Positions 52,001-54,126 of a stretch of 64,000 nucleotides of DNA are shown here, one piece after another. A model generated the notes under the pieces. It worked only from the letters and a program-made list of their open reading frames with translations. It did not search any database and was not told where the DNA came from. The position numbers were made by a program, and so were the translations under genes. This stretch comes from Crossaster papposus (taxonomy: Eukaryota; Echinodermata; Asteroidea; Velatida; Solasteridae). The first letter of the stretch is position 1. Each line of letters begins with the position of its first letter. The stretch lies in the NCBI GenBank assembly GCA_037893245.1, contig JBAIAA010000656.1:434001-498000 (forward strand), given 5' to 3'.

Positions 52001-52072
52001 ATTTTACTCACCACAATTGAAACACGCCCACAGGGCCGTAAATCCAACAACCGCAAGCCGCGATGCCCTCAT
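262..52072 (-). CDS. Giant secreted multi-MAM-domain protein gene, 62 exons in window, 3' end beyond window
   Basis: Reconstructed from splice sites and phase. Exon 1 has an ATG at 52072 and encodes a signal peptide; exon 2 encodes a linker; exons 3-62 encode 21 tandem MAM domains, the last one partial. Every MAM block is a phase 1-1 cassette, and all joins keep an open frame except one single-base frameshift in exon 46. Each MAM shows the family hallmarks: CxFE, C-x-W or C-x-Y, FWYHMxG, SDIAIDD and a final G-x-C. MAM domains are extracellular adhesion modules of about 170 residues; the blocks here are 158-174 residues. I see no LDLa, protease or transmembrane segment, so it differs from MALRD1, MAMDC4, meprin and zonadhesin as far as visible. 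Function is probably extracellular adhesion or matrix (inference). Individual blocks are listed separately. The downstream end, including any anchor, is outside the window. Confidence 0.88.
929..2304. mobile_element. hAT-like non-autonomous DNA element, interrupted by another TIR element
   Basis: Ends are CAGGGGCGGA on the left and TCCGCTCATG on the right (8 of 10 matching as inverted repeats), flanked by GCGCTTAC and GCGCTTAT, an almost perfect 8-bp target duplication as in hAT elements. Internal G- and C-runs near both ends. No transposase frame seen. Boundaries are good to a few bases. Confidence 0.6.
1472..1896. mobile_element. 425-bp TIR element, inverted relative to the copy at 52313
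   Basis: The ends carry ATTCCACTTGCGCGAAC and its counterpart ending GTGGAACGCACCCC; the whole element is clearly similar, in reverse orientation, to 52313-52751. It is rich in AACGTTGGCCAACGTT-type palindromes. No coding potential. It sits inside the hAT-like element 929-2304. Confidence 0.65.
2983..3834 (-). CDS. MAM domain 20 (type 5-like), exons 58-60
   Basis: Exons 3700-3834 (135 nt), 3251-3451 (201 nt) and 2983-3135 (153 nt), all phase 1-1; about residues 3194-3356. Motifs are [39 protein letters not shown] and GDIAIDDV. The intron inside B falls later than in type 6 blocks, between WQQTG and HQDNVW. Position and the CxWTQ and GEC motifs support type 5. A decayed half copy of exon 58 lies just downstream. 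Confidence 0.83.
3587..3672 (-). pseudogene. Decayed partial copy of MAM 20 A exon
   Basis: This stretch repeats the 3' half of exon 58 plus its donor (CAGCACAG followed by gttagt), reading W-V-V-G-S-G-N then a degraded DHT region (VVHVL). The CDFE half and an acceptor are missing. It is a tandem duplication in the intron and is probably not spliced into the mRNA. Confidence 0.6.
3878..5197. mobile_element. 1.3-kb foldback element with inverted arms of about 600 bp
   Basis: The left arm (3878-4540) and right arm (4560-5197) are near-complete inverted copies, e.g. cattatagtccagg against cctggactatta, cactgtggtg against caccacagtg, and matching CTTGAACAAGTTCAAG at the centre. Ends share TTATCAGCT. 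No ORF of note. Short loop of a few tens of bases. Confidence 0.75.
5200..5450 (+). mobile_element. tRNA-derived SINE (family A)
   Basis: Contains a pol III B box (GGTTCGAATTCC), then ccttggccaatatgtggattg, a middle section, and a tail with ctctctacaggtttctt...ttcattaccaga and an A/T-rich simple repeat. The same arrangement recurs in reverse at 43375-45890, and partly at 14670-14760 and 22720-22880. Confidence 0.65.
5490..6554 (-). CDS. MAM domain 19 (type 1 / type 4 hybrid), exons 55-57
   Basis: Exons 6408-6554 (147 nt), 5964-6223 (260 nt) and 5490-5580 (91 nt); phases 1-1, 1-0, 0-1; about residues 3028-3193. The A exon and first half of B are type 1 ([28 protein letters not shown]). The second half of B (TLVWTR...GNMWL) and the 91-nt C exon ([14 protein letters not shown]) look like type 4, whereas type 1 C exons are 85 nt. 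This fits a fusion after loss of the domains in between. Confidence 0.83.
5605..5835. repeat. MITE family 2 copy (ends AACCAGTT / AACTGGTT)
   Basis: Shares long segments with copies at 34060-34245, 39750-39960 and, reversed, at 10075-10220 and 46449-46730: gattattttgacattgac, ggattgtttttc, aacctcgat, ggcctcgctc, agatatttctggccttg. Complete copies end in TTAACCAGTT and AACTGGTTAA. No coding content. Confidence 0.6.
6325..6392 (-). pseudogene. Decayed partial copy of MAM 19 A exon
   Basis: Just downstream of exon 55 the sequence ACAACCACCGG...TTCGATCACACATATG repeats the [12 protein letters not shown] end of that exon with substitutions ([12 protein letters not shown]). No CDFE half and no clear acceptor. 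Relic duplication in the intron. Confidence 0.5.
6679..7676 (-). CDS. MAM domain 18 (type 6), exons 53-54
   Basis: Exons 7536-7676 (141 nt) and 6679-7023 (345 nt), both phase 1-1; about residues 2866-3027. Type 6 by AWLISEHF, but here B and C are a single exon, so the extra phase-1 intron seen in MAM 6, 12 and 21 is absent. Motifs are [34 protein letters not shown] and SDVAVDDV. The exon 54 acceptor is AAG. Confidence 0.86.
7970..8742 (-). CDS. MAM domain 17 (type 5), exons 50-52
   Basis: Exons 8605-8742 (138 nt), 8210-8457 (248 nt) and 7970-8060 (91 nt); phases 1-1, 1-0, 0-1; about residues 2707-2865. Motifs are [45 protein letters not shown], and the type 5 C exon starting AAFQG with LAVDDV and CPPP. 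It is the shortest complete block because the B exon is reduced. Confidence 0.84.
8855..9012 (-). mobile_element. SINE family B copy
   Basis: On the minus strand it holds a B-box-like GGTCCAAATC, then tgtgttgtgttcttgggcaagccact, ctctcctctcatgagtata and agtaacctgcgata. Related copies are at 22215-22330, 24160-24360 and 37612-37770. tRNA-like origin is inferred from the B box. Confidence 0.55.
9055..9238. repeat. 92-bp tandem duplication covering most of the MAM 16 C exon and its donor
   Basis: Two near-identical 92-bp units (the acttac donor motif at 9068 and again at 9160). Each contains the 3' part of the exon from [13 protein letters not shown] onward plus gtaagt. Only the upstream-in-transcript unit (9166-9256) has an acceptor, so the other is probably intronic. 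Confidence 0.8.
9166..12675 (-). CDS. MAM domain 16 (type 4), exons 46-49, with a single-base frameshift
   Basis: Exons 12512-12675 (164 nt), 10628-10781 (154 nt), 9774-9876 (103 nt) and 9166-9256 (91 nt); about residues 2536-2706. Exon 46 begins with the type 4 linker and [17 protein letters not shown], then changes frame: the DHT-containing half is in the +1 frame. The exon is 164 nt where all other A exons are multiples of three. The shift maps to the CCCC run near 12576. The intron between exons 47 and 48 is phase 2, unique in the gene. The exon 48 donor (gtctgg) is weak. The C exon has [10 protein letters not shown] and ACPPP (type 4). Confidence 0.75.
10075..10220. repeat. MITE family 2 copy (reverse)
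   Basis: Runs through agcgagcaaggccggaaatg, ggcctgaacacgc, tcggatcgagtttcg, aataatcccg to gcgaactggttaa. Reverse orientation relative to 5605-5835. Confidence 0.5.
10896..11330. repeat. Two tandem copies of a 230-bp repeat
   Basis: atttacaaagtt..gagtgaat, accga..attccaaaactccatc, cttgatgcgtctccaaaagc and gatgcgccgc occur twice, about 230 bp apart. The rest of this intron (11330-12511 and 10782-10895) shows no recognised feature. Confidence 0.6.
12812..13519. mobile_element. About 700-bp non-autonomous TIR element
   Basis: Left end CAGGCCTGGAATTACA and right end TGTAATTCGAGGCCTG are 15-of-16 inverted repeats. Both ends are flanked by TATAGG. Internal repeats of ggcac..ggcca type. A C(A)GG...CCTG ended hAT-like origin is possible. 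No transposase seen. Confidence 0.6.
14107..17809 (-). CDS. MAM domain 15 (type 3), exons 42-45
   Basis: Exons 17672-17809 (138 nt), 15081-15241 (161 nt), 14510-14632 (123 nt) and 14107-14191 (85 nt); phases 1-1, 1-0, 0-0, 0-1; about residues 2367-2535. Motifs are [37 protein letters not shown], the type 3 IGQQS...W.FGQF stretch and GDIAVDDI. The B region has an additional phase-0 intron absent from MAM 3 and 9. The 2.4-kb intron between exons 42 and 43 has a 113-bp hAT-like element and otherwise nothing recognised. Confidence 0.84.
14262..14490. mobile_element. Short MITE with about 38-bp inverted repeats
   Basis: attgtgacacgatcaagc...agtcggatgtcggc at the left is matched in reverse by gccgacatccgactgattt...gatcgtgtcacaat at the right. 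About 230 bp, intronic, no coding content. Confidence 0.65.
14670..14945. repeat. Composite of SINE A fragment and MITE family 1 fragment
   Basis: 14670-14760 matches SINE A (ttttagaggtgggaggaaaacccc, actgaaaacc.ta). 14787-14945 has the MITE family 1 interior (cataaacatttgctta, accagccaaaactc, aaaaaccagctga, acatcacctgaaaat). Confidence 0.5.
16545..16657. mobile_element. 113-bp hAT-like MITE
   Basis: Ends CAGGGGCGGATACAGG and CCTGGATCCGCCGCTG are inverted repeats. The same ends bound 52890-54126. The interior is mainly G/C and A/T homopolymers. GCTTGT occurs at both flanks. Confidence 0.6.
18187..19200 (-). CDS. MAM domain 14 (type 2), exons 39-41
   Basis: Exons 19054-19200 (147 nt), 18481-18635 (155 nt) and 18187-18376 (190 nt); phases 1-1, 1-0, 0-1; about residues 2203-2366. 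Same cuts as MAM 2 and 8. Motifs are [58 protein letters not shown] and SDIAIDDV. Confidence 0.85.
18678..18771. mobile_element. 94-bp palindromic MITE
   Basis: CCGTTTTCCAAACCCC at the left and GGGGTTTGGAAAACGG at the right are perfect inverted repeats around a short G-rich centre. Intronic, between exons 39 and 40. Confidence 0.6.
19307..20427 (-). CDS. MAM domain 13 (type 1), exons 37-38
   Basis: Exons 20021-20427 (407 nt, phase 1-0) and 19307-19391 (85 nt, phase 0-1); about residues 2039-2202. The A and B regions are fused in one exon, unlike MAM 1, 7 and 19, which indicates intron loss. Motifs are [52 protein letters not shown] and GDIALDD. It opens the third six-domain repeat. Confidence 0.85.
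19425..19640. repeat. MITE family 1 related repeat (reverse)
   Basis: Contains tgctaagcacacaaatttgctta, ttttcaggtgatgtata, gtgactggtattcggctg, agttttggctgataacc and ttgtgcttagcaaatt, the reverse of the family 1 interior at 36347-36584. Terminal repeats are degraded. Confidence 0.55.
20738..20950. mobile_element. MITE ending GGCCGATTTCAC / GTGAAATCGGCC
   Basis: Inverted ends GGCCGATTTCAC and GTGAAATCGGCC enclose two direct units of gattgatcttaggaa(a/g)actaac...taagtt/gagttactctt. About 210 bp, intronic. Confidence 0.65.
21009..23334 (-). CDS. MAM domain 12 (type 6), exons 34 (part)-36
   Basis: The 3' part of exon 23193-23424, then 22549-22671 (123 nt) and 21009-21230 (222 nt), phase 1-1; about residues 1875-2038. 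Motifs are [27 protein letters not shown] (type 6), WYHMYGRG followed by the extra phase-1 intron, then [10 protein letters not shown] and SDIAVDDI. The donor of exon 34 is ambiguous: cutting at 23193 or 23196 both keep phase. The last intron holds a Penelope-like fragment on the opposite strand. Confidence 0.82.
21312..21914 (+). pseudogene. Penelope-like element fragment, C-terminal GIY-YIG endonuclease part
   Basis: One open frame of about 200 codons with no start context, antisense to the MAM gene. In order: [17 protein letters not shown], then a Cys-rich segment ([11 protein letters not shown]), then [20 protein letters not shown], the GIY-YIG-type nuclease core as in Penelope-like retroelements, followed by [15 protein letters not shown] and LEQRVMFQL. 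The reverse transcriptase that normally precedes this in Penelope-like elements is absent, so the copy is 5'-truncated. A tail with ccctgaagaaggtgc and a TA microsatellite follows. The frame is intact to its stop, which may mean recent insertion. Confidence 0.75.
22034..22061. repeat. TA dinucleotide microsatellite
   Basis: An uninterrupted run of (TA) units directly after the Penelope-like 3' tail. Confidence 0.9.
22215..22330 (-). mobile_element. SINE family B copy (partial)
   Basis: acccatttatgctcagaggtggagagaggcaa, ttgcccaagggcacaagcacc and gggtttaaacccaggg match family B in the same orientation as 24160-24360. Confidence 0.5.
22720..22880 (-). mobile_element. SINE family A copy (partial)
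   Basis: attggcccatattcgaacccaggtcacagcggtggaagg matches the tRNA-like head of family A in reverse; the 5' side has tttttagaggttg, the family tail side. The middle is replaced by an A-rich stretch. Confidence 0.55.
23335..24757 (-). CDS. MAM domain 11 (type 5), exons 32-34 (part)
   Basis: Exons 24611-24757 (147 nt), 23567-23829 (263 nt) and the 5' part of 23193-23424; about residues 1710-1874. Motifs are [27 protein letters not shown] (as in MAM 5), FWYYVHG, and C starting AAFVGTVG with GDVAIDDV. The C exon runs without an intron into the A region of MAM 12, so the usual phase-1 boundary intron has been lost. Both splice sites of exon 33 are in or next to MITE-like sequence. The domain limit at 23335 is approximate. 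Confidence 0.8.
23831..24042. mobile_element. MITE family 1 copy supplying the acceptor of exon 33
   Basis: Starts tggggccaatttcataaaac and ends gttaaaccttttatgaaattggcca-like, inverted ends of about 17 bp. The interior shares aaaacaggttatcggccaaaact, gataacagtcacaaacgat and ttttcatgctaagcaaattt with the copy at 36347. The minus-strand end, gaaattggccccag, is the 3' splice site of exon 33. Confidence 0.7.
24160..24360 (-). mobile_element. SINE family B copy
   Basis: On the minus strand: caggggttcaaatccagctg (B box GGTTCAAATCC), tgttgtgttcttgtgcaagcca, cacccaggagtataaatggg and agtaacccgtgatagac. The clearest copy of the family here. Confidence 0.6.
24830..24990. repeat. Degenerate (aatcacagat)n low-complexity tract
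   Basis: Irregular repetition of aatcacagata, cacagacaat and similar words, intron between exons 31 and 32. Confidence 0.6.
25137..26339 (-). CDS. MAM domain 10 (type 4), exons 29-31
   Basis: Exons 26181-26339 (159 nt), 25536-25801 (266 nt) and 25137-25227 (91 nt); phases 1-1, 1-0, 0-1; about residues 1538-1709. It has the type 4 linker ([10 protein letters not shown]) before [25 protein letters not shown], and a 91-nt C exon with [10 protein letters not shown] and GSCPPP. A short 18-bp tandem repeat sits in the intron between exons 30 and 31. Confidence 0.84.
25396..25459. repeat. 18-bp minisatellite, about 3.5 copies
   Basis: gtccacgaatgacagaaa repeated, with a further truncated unit. Open by chance on the minus strand (WTFCHS). 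Intronic. Confidence 0.8.
26849..29276 (-). CDS. MAM domain 9 (type 3), exons 26-28
   Basis: Exons 29124-29276 (153 nt), 28198-28463 (266 nt) and 26849-26933 (85 nt); phases 1-1, 1-0, 0-1; about residues 1370-1537. Motifs are [47 protein letters not shown], the type 3 GQQS...W..GQ stretch and GDIAIDDV. The A exon has a small extra tail with one additional Cys (GSCTPG). The intron between exons 26 and 27 contains the 32-bp palindromic minisatellite. Confidence 0.85.
27164..27272. mobile_element. About 105-bp MITE with AATAACAGTGC ends
   Basis: AATAACAGTGC and GCACTGTTATT are perfect inverted 11-mers around a section with two copies of taatgaccgggt. The remainder of intron 26934-28197 shows nothing I recognise. 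Confidence 0.5.
28676..29052. repeat. 32-bp minisatellite with a palindrome in every unit, about 12 copies
   Basis: Unit catggctgccagaggtggcagccatgttttag. CATGGCTGCC and GGCAGCCATG are perfect inverted 10-mers in each unit. Variants at the spacer (aaaggt, gaggtgac). Intronic, between exons 26 and 27. Confidence 0.9.
29397..29685. repeat. Foldback containing a 19-bp minisatellite
   Basis: About five units of aaattcacatcctctgtcc at 29453-29550. The flanks are inverted copies: gatttcaacaaaacttt..aaatcacatcc...ctccaaattcacatcctc on the left, gaggatgtgaatttggag...gatgtgatttcaaaaatcttttgatgaaatcacatcctc on the right. Confidence 0.75.
29761..31866 (-). CDS. MAM domain 8 (type 2), exons 23-25
   Basis: Exons 31720-31866 (147 nt), 30643-30791 (149 nt) and 29761-29950 (190 nt); phases 1-1, 1-0, 0-1; about residues 1208-1369. 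Motifs are [43 protein letters not shown] and SDIAID. Exon 25 ends CAAG followed by gcaaga: the only in-phase donor I see is a GC donor (GC-AG intron). The intron between exons 24 and 25 has a SINE-like copy and a 94-bp tandem duplication. Confidence 0.82.
30130..30500 (+). repeat. SINE-like copy followed by a 94-bp tandem duplication
   Basis: 30165-30240 has a tRNA-like A box (gtggccgagttctgg) and a B-box-like ggttggggattgaagcc. It is followed by two copies of ttgtttcagtg.gagg.gct.gttcttccacactttcctctactagcccaca. Family not known to me. Confidence 0.45.
31495..31690. repeat. Dispersed repeat, inverted copy of 39545-39740
   Basis: ctggcttcgtcttcgtctta, cagccacaattctggtgcctgttgtgcttcagaaaca and atatttccatttg match 39545-39740 in reverse. 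The rest of intron 30792-31719 shows nothing recognised. Confidence 0.6.
32095..33262 (-). CDS. MAM domain 7 (type 1), exons 20-22
   Basis: Exons 33119-33262 (144 nt), 32521-32786 (266 nt) and 32095-32179 (85 nt); phases 1-1, 1-0, 0-1; about residues 1043-1207. It opens the second six-domain repeat. Motifs are [49 protein letters not shown] and SDIALDDI. Exon lengths closely match MAM 1. Confidence 0.86.
33543..36345 (-). CDS. MAM domain 6 (type 6), exons 17-19
   Basis: Exons 36208-36345 (138 nt), 34245-34373 (129 nt) and 33543-33764 (222 nt), all phase 1-1; about residues 880-1042. Type 6 marks are AWLNSEHF and an extra phase-1 intron after the MLGSG position. Here the usual FWYHM is replaced by FSIFM. 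The 3' splice site of exon 17 lies in a MITE terminal repeat (see findings). The intron between exons 17 and 18 carries the 33-bp minisatellite. Confidence 0.82.
34060..34245. repeat. MITE family 2 copy (abuts exon 18 donor)
   Basis: agccagttcacgccgggattattttgacattgac, ggactgtttttcatgaacctcgatgagacgggttcaggcc, then the ggccttg..tgtgac and gtcgtccattttgaa end, which runs into the donor of exon 18. Confidence 0.55.
34540..35925. repeat. 33-bp minisatellite, about 42 copies
   Basis: Unit caggcaggtcagttgtggggaggcagggagtat with point variants (gtagtat, gagaat, aaggaggg), one 1-bp deletion near 34925 and one shortened unit near 35550. Because the period is a multiple of three it is open in several frames on both strands; this is not a gene. 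Intron between exons 17 and 18. Confidence 0.95.
36347..36584. mobile_element. MITE family 1 copy supplying the acceptor of exon 17
   Basis: Starts tggggccaatttcataaaac and ends gttttatgaaattggctca, near-perfect inverted ends. Interior: ttgctaagcacaaaaaag, aacaggttaccagccaaaact, aaaaccagctgaacaccagtcacaaac, catgctaagcaaattt. On the minus strand its end gaaattggccccag is the 3' splice site of exon 17. Confidence 0.75.
36823..38246 (-). CDS. MAM domain 5 (type 5), exons 14-16
   Basis: Exons 38106-38246 (141 nt), 37334-37593 (260 nt) and 36823-36913 (91 nt); phases 1-1, 1-0, 0-1; about residues 716-879. This is a divergent MAM: CTFE, CDWTQ, and DKTTGT where DHT is usual; FWYHMHG is kept; the C exon begins AAIGG with LVLDNVD in place of IAIDDV. 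MAM 11 and 17 share the AA..G..G start of C. The exon 14 donor (gtttgt) is weak. Confidence 0.78.
37612..37770 (-). mobile_element. SINE family B copy
   Basis: tacccatttatacccctgggtgaaaagaagcaagtggaggtgaggtggcttgcccaagaacacaacacat then ggatttgaaacccagacc, matching family B. Confidence 0.55.
38391..38577. repeat. Possible MITE with AACCC-TTGACGC ends
   Basis: aaccccttgacgctc on the left and gcgtcaaagggttt on the right are imperfect inverted repeats around a GC-rich centre. Intron between exons 13 and 14. Confidence 0.4.
38747..40872 (-). CDS. MAM domain 4 (type 4), exons 11-13
   Basis: Exons 40705-40872 (168 nt), 40107-40369 (263 nt) and 38747-38837 (91 nt); phases 1-1, 1-0, 0-1; about residues 542-715. 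The A exon is long because it starts with a linker ([13 protein letters not shown]) before CDFE; MAM 10 and 16 have comparable linkers. The C exon is 91 nt and reads [10 protein letters not shown]...GSCPP, the type 4 mark. The exon 11 donor (gtgata) is weak. The intron between exons 12 and 13 holds the 17-bp minisatellite. Confidence 0.83.
38920..39450. repeat. 17-bp minisatellite, about 31 copies
   Basis: Unit aggtatctcaaatatag with a frequent t-to-a variant (aaataaag). Intron between exons 12 and 13. Confidence 0.95.
39545..39960. repeat. Dispersed repeat plus MITE family 2 copy
   Basis: 39545-39740 is the inverted partner of 31495-31690. 39750-39960 is a MITE family 2 copy beginning ttttaaccagttcacgctgagattatt. 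Confidence 0.55.
40490..40680. repeat. TIR repeat, inverted partner of 50055-50250
   Basis: The right end gtagcgtcaggatacta and the segment tttccaattttgt..tgaaataatttctcaactctc match, in reverse, 50055-50250 (tagtatcctgacgctac, gagagtcaaggaag, attggaaat). Confidence 0.55.
41400..41520. repeat. G-rich and T-rich low-complexity tract
   Basis: Runs of G (about 15) and T within a short stretch of intron 40873-41553; nothing else recognised in that intron. Confidence 0.7.
41554..42274 (-). CDS. MAM domain 3 (type 3), exons 9-10
   Basis: Exons 42134-42274 (141 nt) and 41554-41925 (372 nt), both phase 1-1; about residues 371-541. B and C are fused in one exon here (intron lost relative to MAM 9 and 15). 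The type 3 mark is a VNGQQS...W..GQF stretch in place of the usual WTRSGNQGN. Other motifs are NCDFE, ETSHPR, FWYHMYG and GDIAIDDI. The acceptor of exon 9 is the less common AAG. Confidence 0.85.
42370..42900. repeat. Imperfect foldback or TIR repeat
   Basis: gccgatttcacaaaac...ggcgcaag at the left and gtcgtgaaatgctcc, ggcgcagctacgcc at the right, with several internal gcgcaag/cttacgc words. Ends are not sharply defined. Confidence 0.35.
43061..47028 (-). CDS. MAM domain 2 (type 2), exons 6-8
   Basis: Exons 46882-47028 (147 nt), 46203-46357 (155 nt) and 43061-43256 (196 nt); phases 1-1, 1-0, 0-1; about residues 205-370. Type 2 marks are [14 protein letters not shown], a DVSY segment in place of the usual [11 protein letters not shown] and [13 protein letters not shown]. 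The intron falls inside the B region in phase 0 and the last exon fuses B2 with C. MAM 8 and 14 have the same motifs and the same exon cuts. The 2.9-kb intron between exons 7 and 8 contains the nested transposon stack. Confidence 0.85.
43504..45726. mobile_element. 2.2-kb TIR element with 9-bp target duplication, inside a SINE
   Basis: Perfect 17-bp inverted ends TAGCCTTGGTCAAGGCG, extending imperfectly to about 35 bp (TTCATCGTTACCCGTCCG on the left). Flanked by GAGGTTGGG at 43495-43503 and 45727-45735. A 9-bp duplication is typical of Mutator-like elements. No transposase frame; probably non-autonomous. Confidence 0.75.
44018..44769. mobile_element. 752-bp hAT-like element nested in the 2.2-kb element
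   Basis: Ends CAGGGTTGTCACCA and TGGTGACAACCCTG are inverted; flanks are GCCGCGAC at 44010-44017 and 44770-44777, a perfect 8-bp target duplication. CAGGG ends with 8-bp duplications are typical of hAT elements. No transposase seen. Confidence 0.75.
46449..46730. repeat. MITE family 2 copy, with both ends
   Basis: Begins ttaaccagtttgcgttgg and ends acaaactggttattg; the interior has gtcacgagcaaggccggaa, ggctcacagcgagcgaggcc and ggcctgaacctgcctcaaatcgaagttt. Confidence 0.6.
47443..49168 (-). CDS. MAM domain 1 (type 1), exons 3-5
   Basis: Exons 49025-49168 (144 nt), 48444-48712 (269 nt) and 47443-47527 (85 nt); phases 1-1, 1-0, 0-1; about residues 39-204. Motifs are [32 protein letters not shown] and GDIAIDDI. 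The layout of an A exon, one B exon and an 85-nt C exon, together with a C-x-Y-x-Q start, defines type 1, shared with MAM 7, 13 and the first part of 19. The donor of exon 3 (gtattg) is weak but is the one that keeps frame. The B-C intron carries the 11-bp minisatellite. Confidence 0.85.
47727..48188. repeat. 11-bp minisatellite with two unit classes, about 40 copies
   Basis: ggcaggtgcct repeated from 47727 to about 47878, then ggcagatccct to about 48115, then a few ggcaggtccct/caagtccct units. Sharp switch between homogeneous blocks. Open in several frames on both strands by periodicity; not coding. Intron between exons 4 and 5. Confidence 0.95.
49619..52072 (-). CDS. Exons 1-2: signal peptide and N-terminal linker of the multi-MAM protein
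   Basis: Exon 1 is 52012-52072 (61 nt): ATG, then [20 protein letters not shown], a short basic start followed by a hydrophobic core, as in a secretory signal peptide. It ends at the donor gtgagt in phase 1. Exon 2 is 49619-49672 (54 nt, phase 1-1), reading (V)[17 protein letters not shown], a Ser/Thr/Val-rich linker, with acceptor tttacag and donor gtaagt. The next exon opens straight into MAM 1. The 5' UTR and transcription start were not found; no TATA box is evident just upstream. Intron 1 (49673-52011) holds one TIR repeat copy and otherwise nothing I recognise. Confidence 0.8.
50055..50250. repeat. TIR repeat, inverted partner of 40490-40680
   Basis: gtagtatcctgacgctacttt at the left, acagcgtcaggtaaaactcaggttgcaa at the right. 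The rest of intron 1 (50250-52011) shows nothing I recognise. Confidence 0.5.
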
Positions 52073-52312
52073 GACGAATTGGCCAAAAGGGATCACTTCA
52101 ACATCCAAAAATTGTTTATCAAAACGAAAATAAGATGCCAAATCGAAGGCTTCAGGATGGAAAGCTTATTGGGTATCGTAAAAGCTGCTTCTCCCAGCCG
52201 TTACTTTTAGATTAAAAAGTGTTTTCCAAAAGTGATTTTCTTTGGAGCCAAGGAGACAACTCGCCAAGGAAACAACGCGACGCTCTTTTCTCCGTTTGAT
52301 TAGTCAAGTCCT

Positions 52313-52751
52313 GGGGTGCGTTCCGCTTACGCGAACGTTGCCAACGTTGGCCAACGTTTGCGTTGTTCGCTTGAGTGGAACGCAATGTGCGCCAATTATG
52401 TTGGCGAACGTTAGCGAAAACGGCGAACGACATTCCGAGCTGTTCGCTGTTGGCCAGTGACGTATTTTAATGATGGCGAAGCGGTTAGCAGACGGCAGGG
52501 TTCTTTTCACGGTTTTTATTTACGTTTTATACTTTTCGTTATAAACGGTGGATTGTTTTGAGCATTCACAGGGACCTTTTAAAGAAAAATAATGAGTTGG
52601 ACAAAAAGCAGCGAACCAAACGATGTCACTTTCACTGGGCGCCGCCATTTTAAAAACGTAGTTTTTAAAATATCGTTCCACTTCAATTAACGCCAACTCA
52701 AAACGTTGGCGAACGTTCGCGCAAACAGTTCGCGTAAGTGGAACGCACCCC
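52313..52751. mobile_element. 439-bp TIR element about 240 bp upstream of the MAM gene start codon
   Basis: Ends GGGGTGCGTTCC and GGAACGCACCCC are perfect inverted 12-mers, continuing as CGCGAAC-type sequence. Inverted partner of 1472-1896. The interior contains aacgttgccaacgttggccaacg and cgccgccattttaaaaacgta. Confidence 0.7.
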
Positions 52752-52889
52752 TGGCTTGTCTTCTGCAACAAGAAAAGCCCTATCAATCGATCGACGGTCC
52801 GCGTTTTCGGCGAAAAGAAAACCAGCAAATGTTACACCTATCCACTAGCACCCCAATCAACACCTACGCGGGTGCCTCGCCAGGAAGTA

Positions 52890-54126
52890 CATGGGCGGAT
52901 ACAGGGGGGGGGGTCCAAGGGGTCCGGACCCCCCTTTTTTCTTGAGTGAAAAAAAAAAAAAACGAAAAAAAAAAAACGAAAAAAAAAAAATGTATTTCAC
53001 CTAACAAGCAACGTACATGTACACACACACATACGTGTATTATTCTCAAACCACACACACAAAATAACAACCATATAGACTATGATTTGACTTTTTTGGC
53101 TTAGTTTTTCGAGCCGCTAGTTTGTTTATTCCTTCTTATTGCATTTCAGGCAATTACATATTTTAATTTTTTTAACGCTTTCATAAGCTTGAACGGGGCA
53201 GGCTTGCCCCAAATGCCATGCTTGGCTCACCACTGGGCCCATTTACTTGGCAGACTTGCCAATAAAAACACTGGAATTTCACCGTTTGAAGTGACGGTTG
53301 AGTAGCCCCAGCAGAACGAGTGCAATAGGCGCTAACCACAGTGTTTATATATTTGTCACGTGACCTAAATTTAAGCTAAATTTATGTAAATTACTAAACA
53401 CTAAATTGGAACAAACACGCCGCTTTTTCCACCGTTTGTAGAGACGGTCGGAATAAACCCCGCTAGCACAAGCGGGCGTTTGGCGTGTAGTTTTTTAAAG
53501 ATTAAACACAACTTGTAACATTTTATTTTAACATACAACTTTAAATTAAACTTACTTAATAACTATTAGGGCTTGTAATTTGTTTATTATTTTAAATGGA
53601 GTCATTGCCGGTCGCTCCCAGCCAAATCCTGCCTATGTTAAGTATGCCTAAGGTTTATGACCAATTAACCGTTACCTCATTTTACACGTAGTGTGAGTCA
53701 GTGTGCGCTGTTTTTAAATCCAAACTTCCAATACCGGTATCCATAATATACTCCTCTGGTCAAAATTTATTTCAAGTTATCATTCCAGCTAAAAATGGTA
53801 AATATTAGATTTTTAAAAAAAATGGTATAAAAATCAGGCTTCATATTGCCACAACATTAACAAAAAATAGGTAGAAATTGGCCTCAGATTGCGCCAGAGA
53901 GCACCTAATAAACCAAAAAATTTCAGGGCCCTTAAGCGGGCCCTGAACCCCGGCCGCAGGGACTTCGCGCTACGCGCTCGTGATGTGCGCTTCGCGTACA
54001 TGCTTCCCAGTTACATGTACTCAAATTGTTACACACCCACATTTTTTTTTTACACACCCAATTCACAAAATCCTGCCTAGGACCTTGGGTGGACCCCCCC
54101 TTTAAAAAAATCCTGGATCCGCCCAT
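52890..54126. mobile_element. 1.24-kb hAT-like non-autonomous element
   Basis: CATGGGCGGATACAGG at the left and CCTGGATCCGCCCATG at the right are inverted repeats, with AAGTA at both flanks. No transposase frame seen in the interior. The following 54127-55230 shows nothing recognised. Confidence 0.6.

Noticed and set aside
1-52072. LDL-receptor class A or protease domains that would make this a MALRD1 or meprin orthologue
   Set aside because: No six-cysteine LDLa pattern or HExxH motif found between MAM blocks; a specific gene name is therefore not given.
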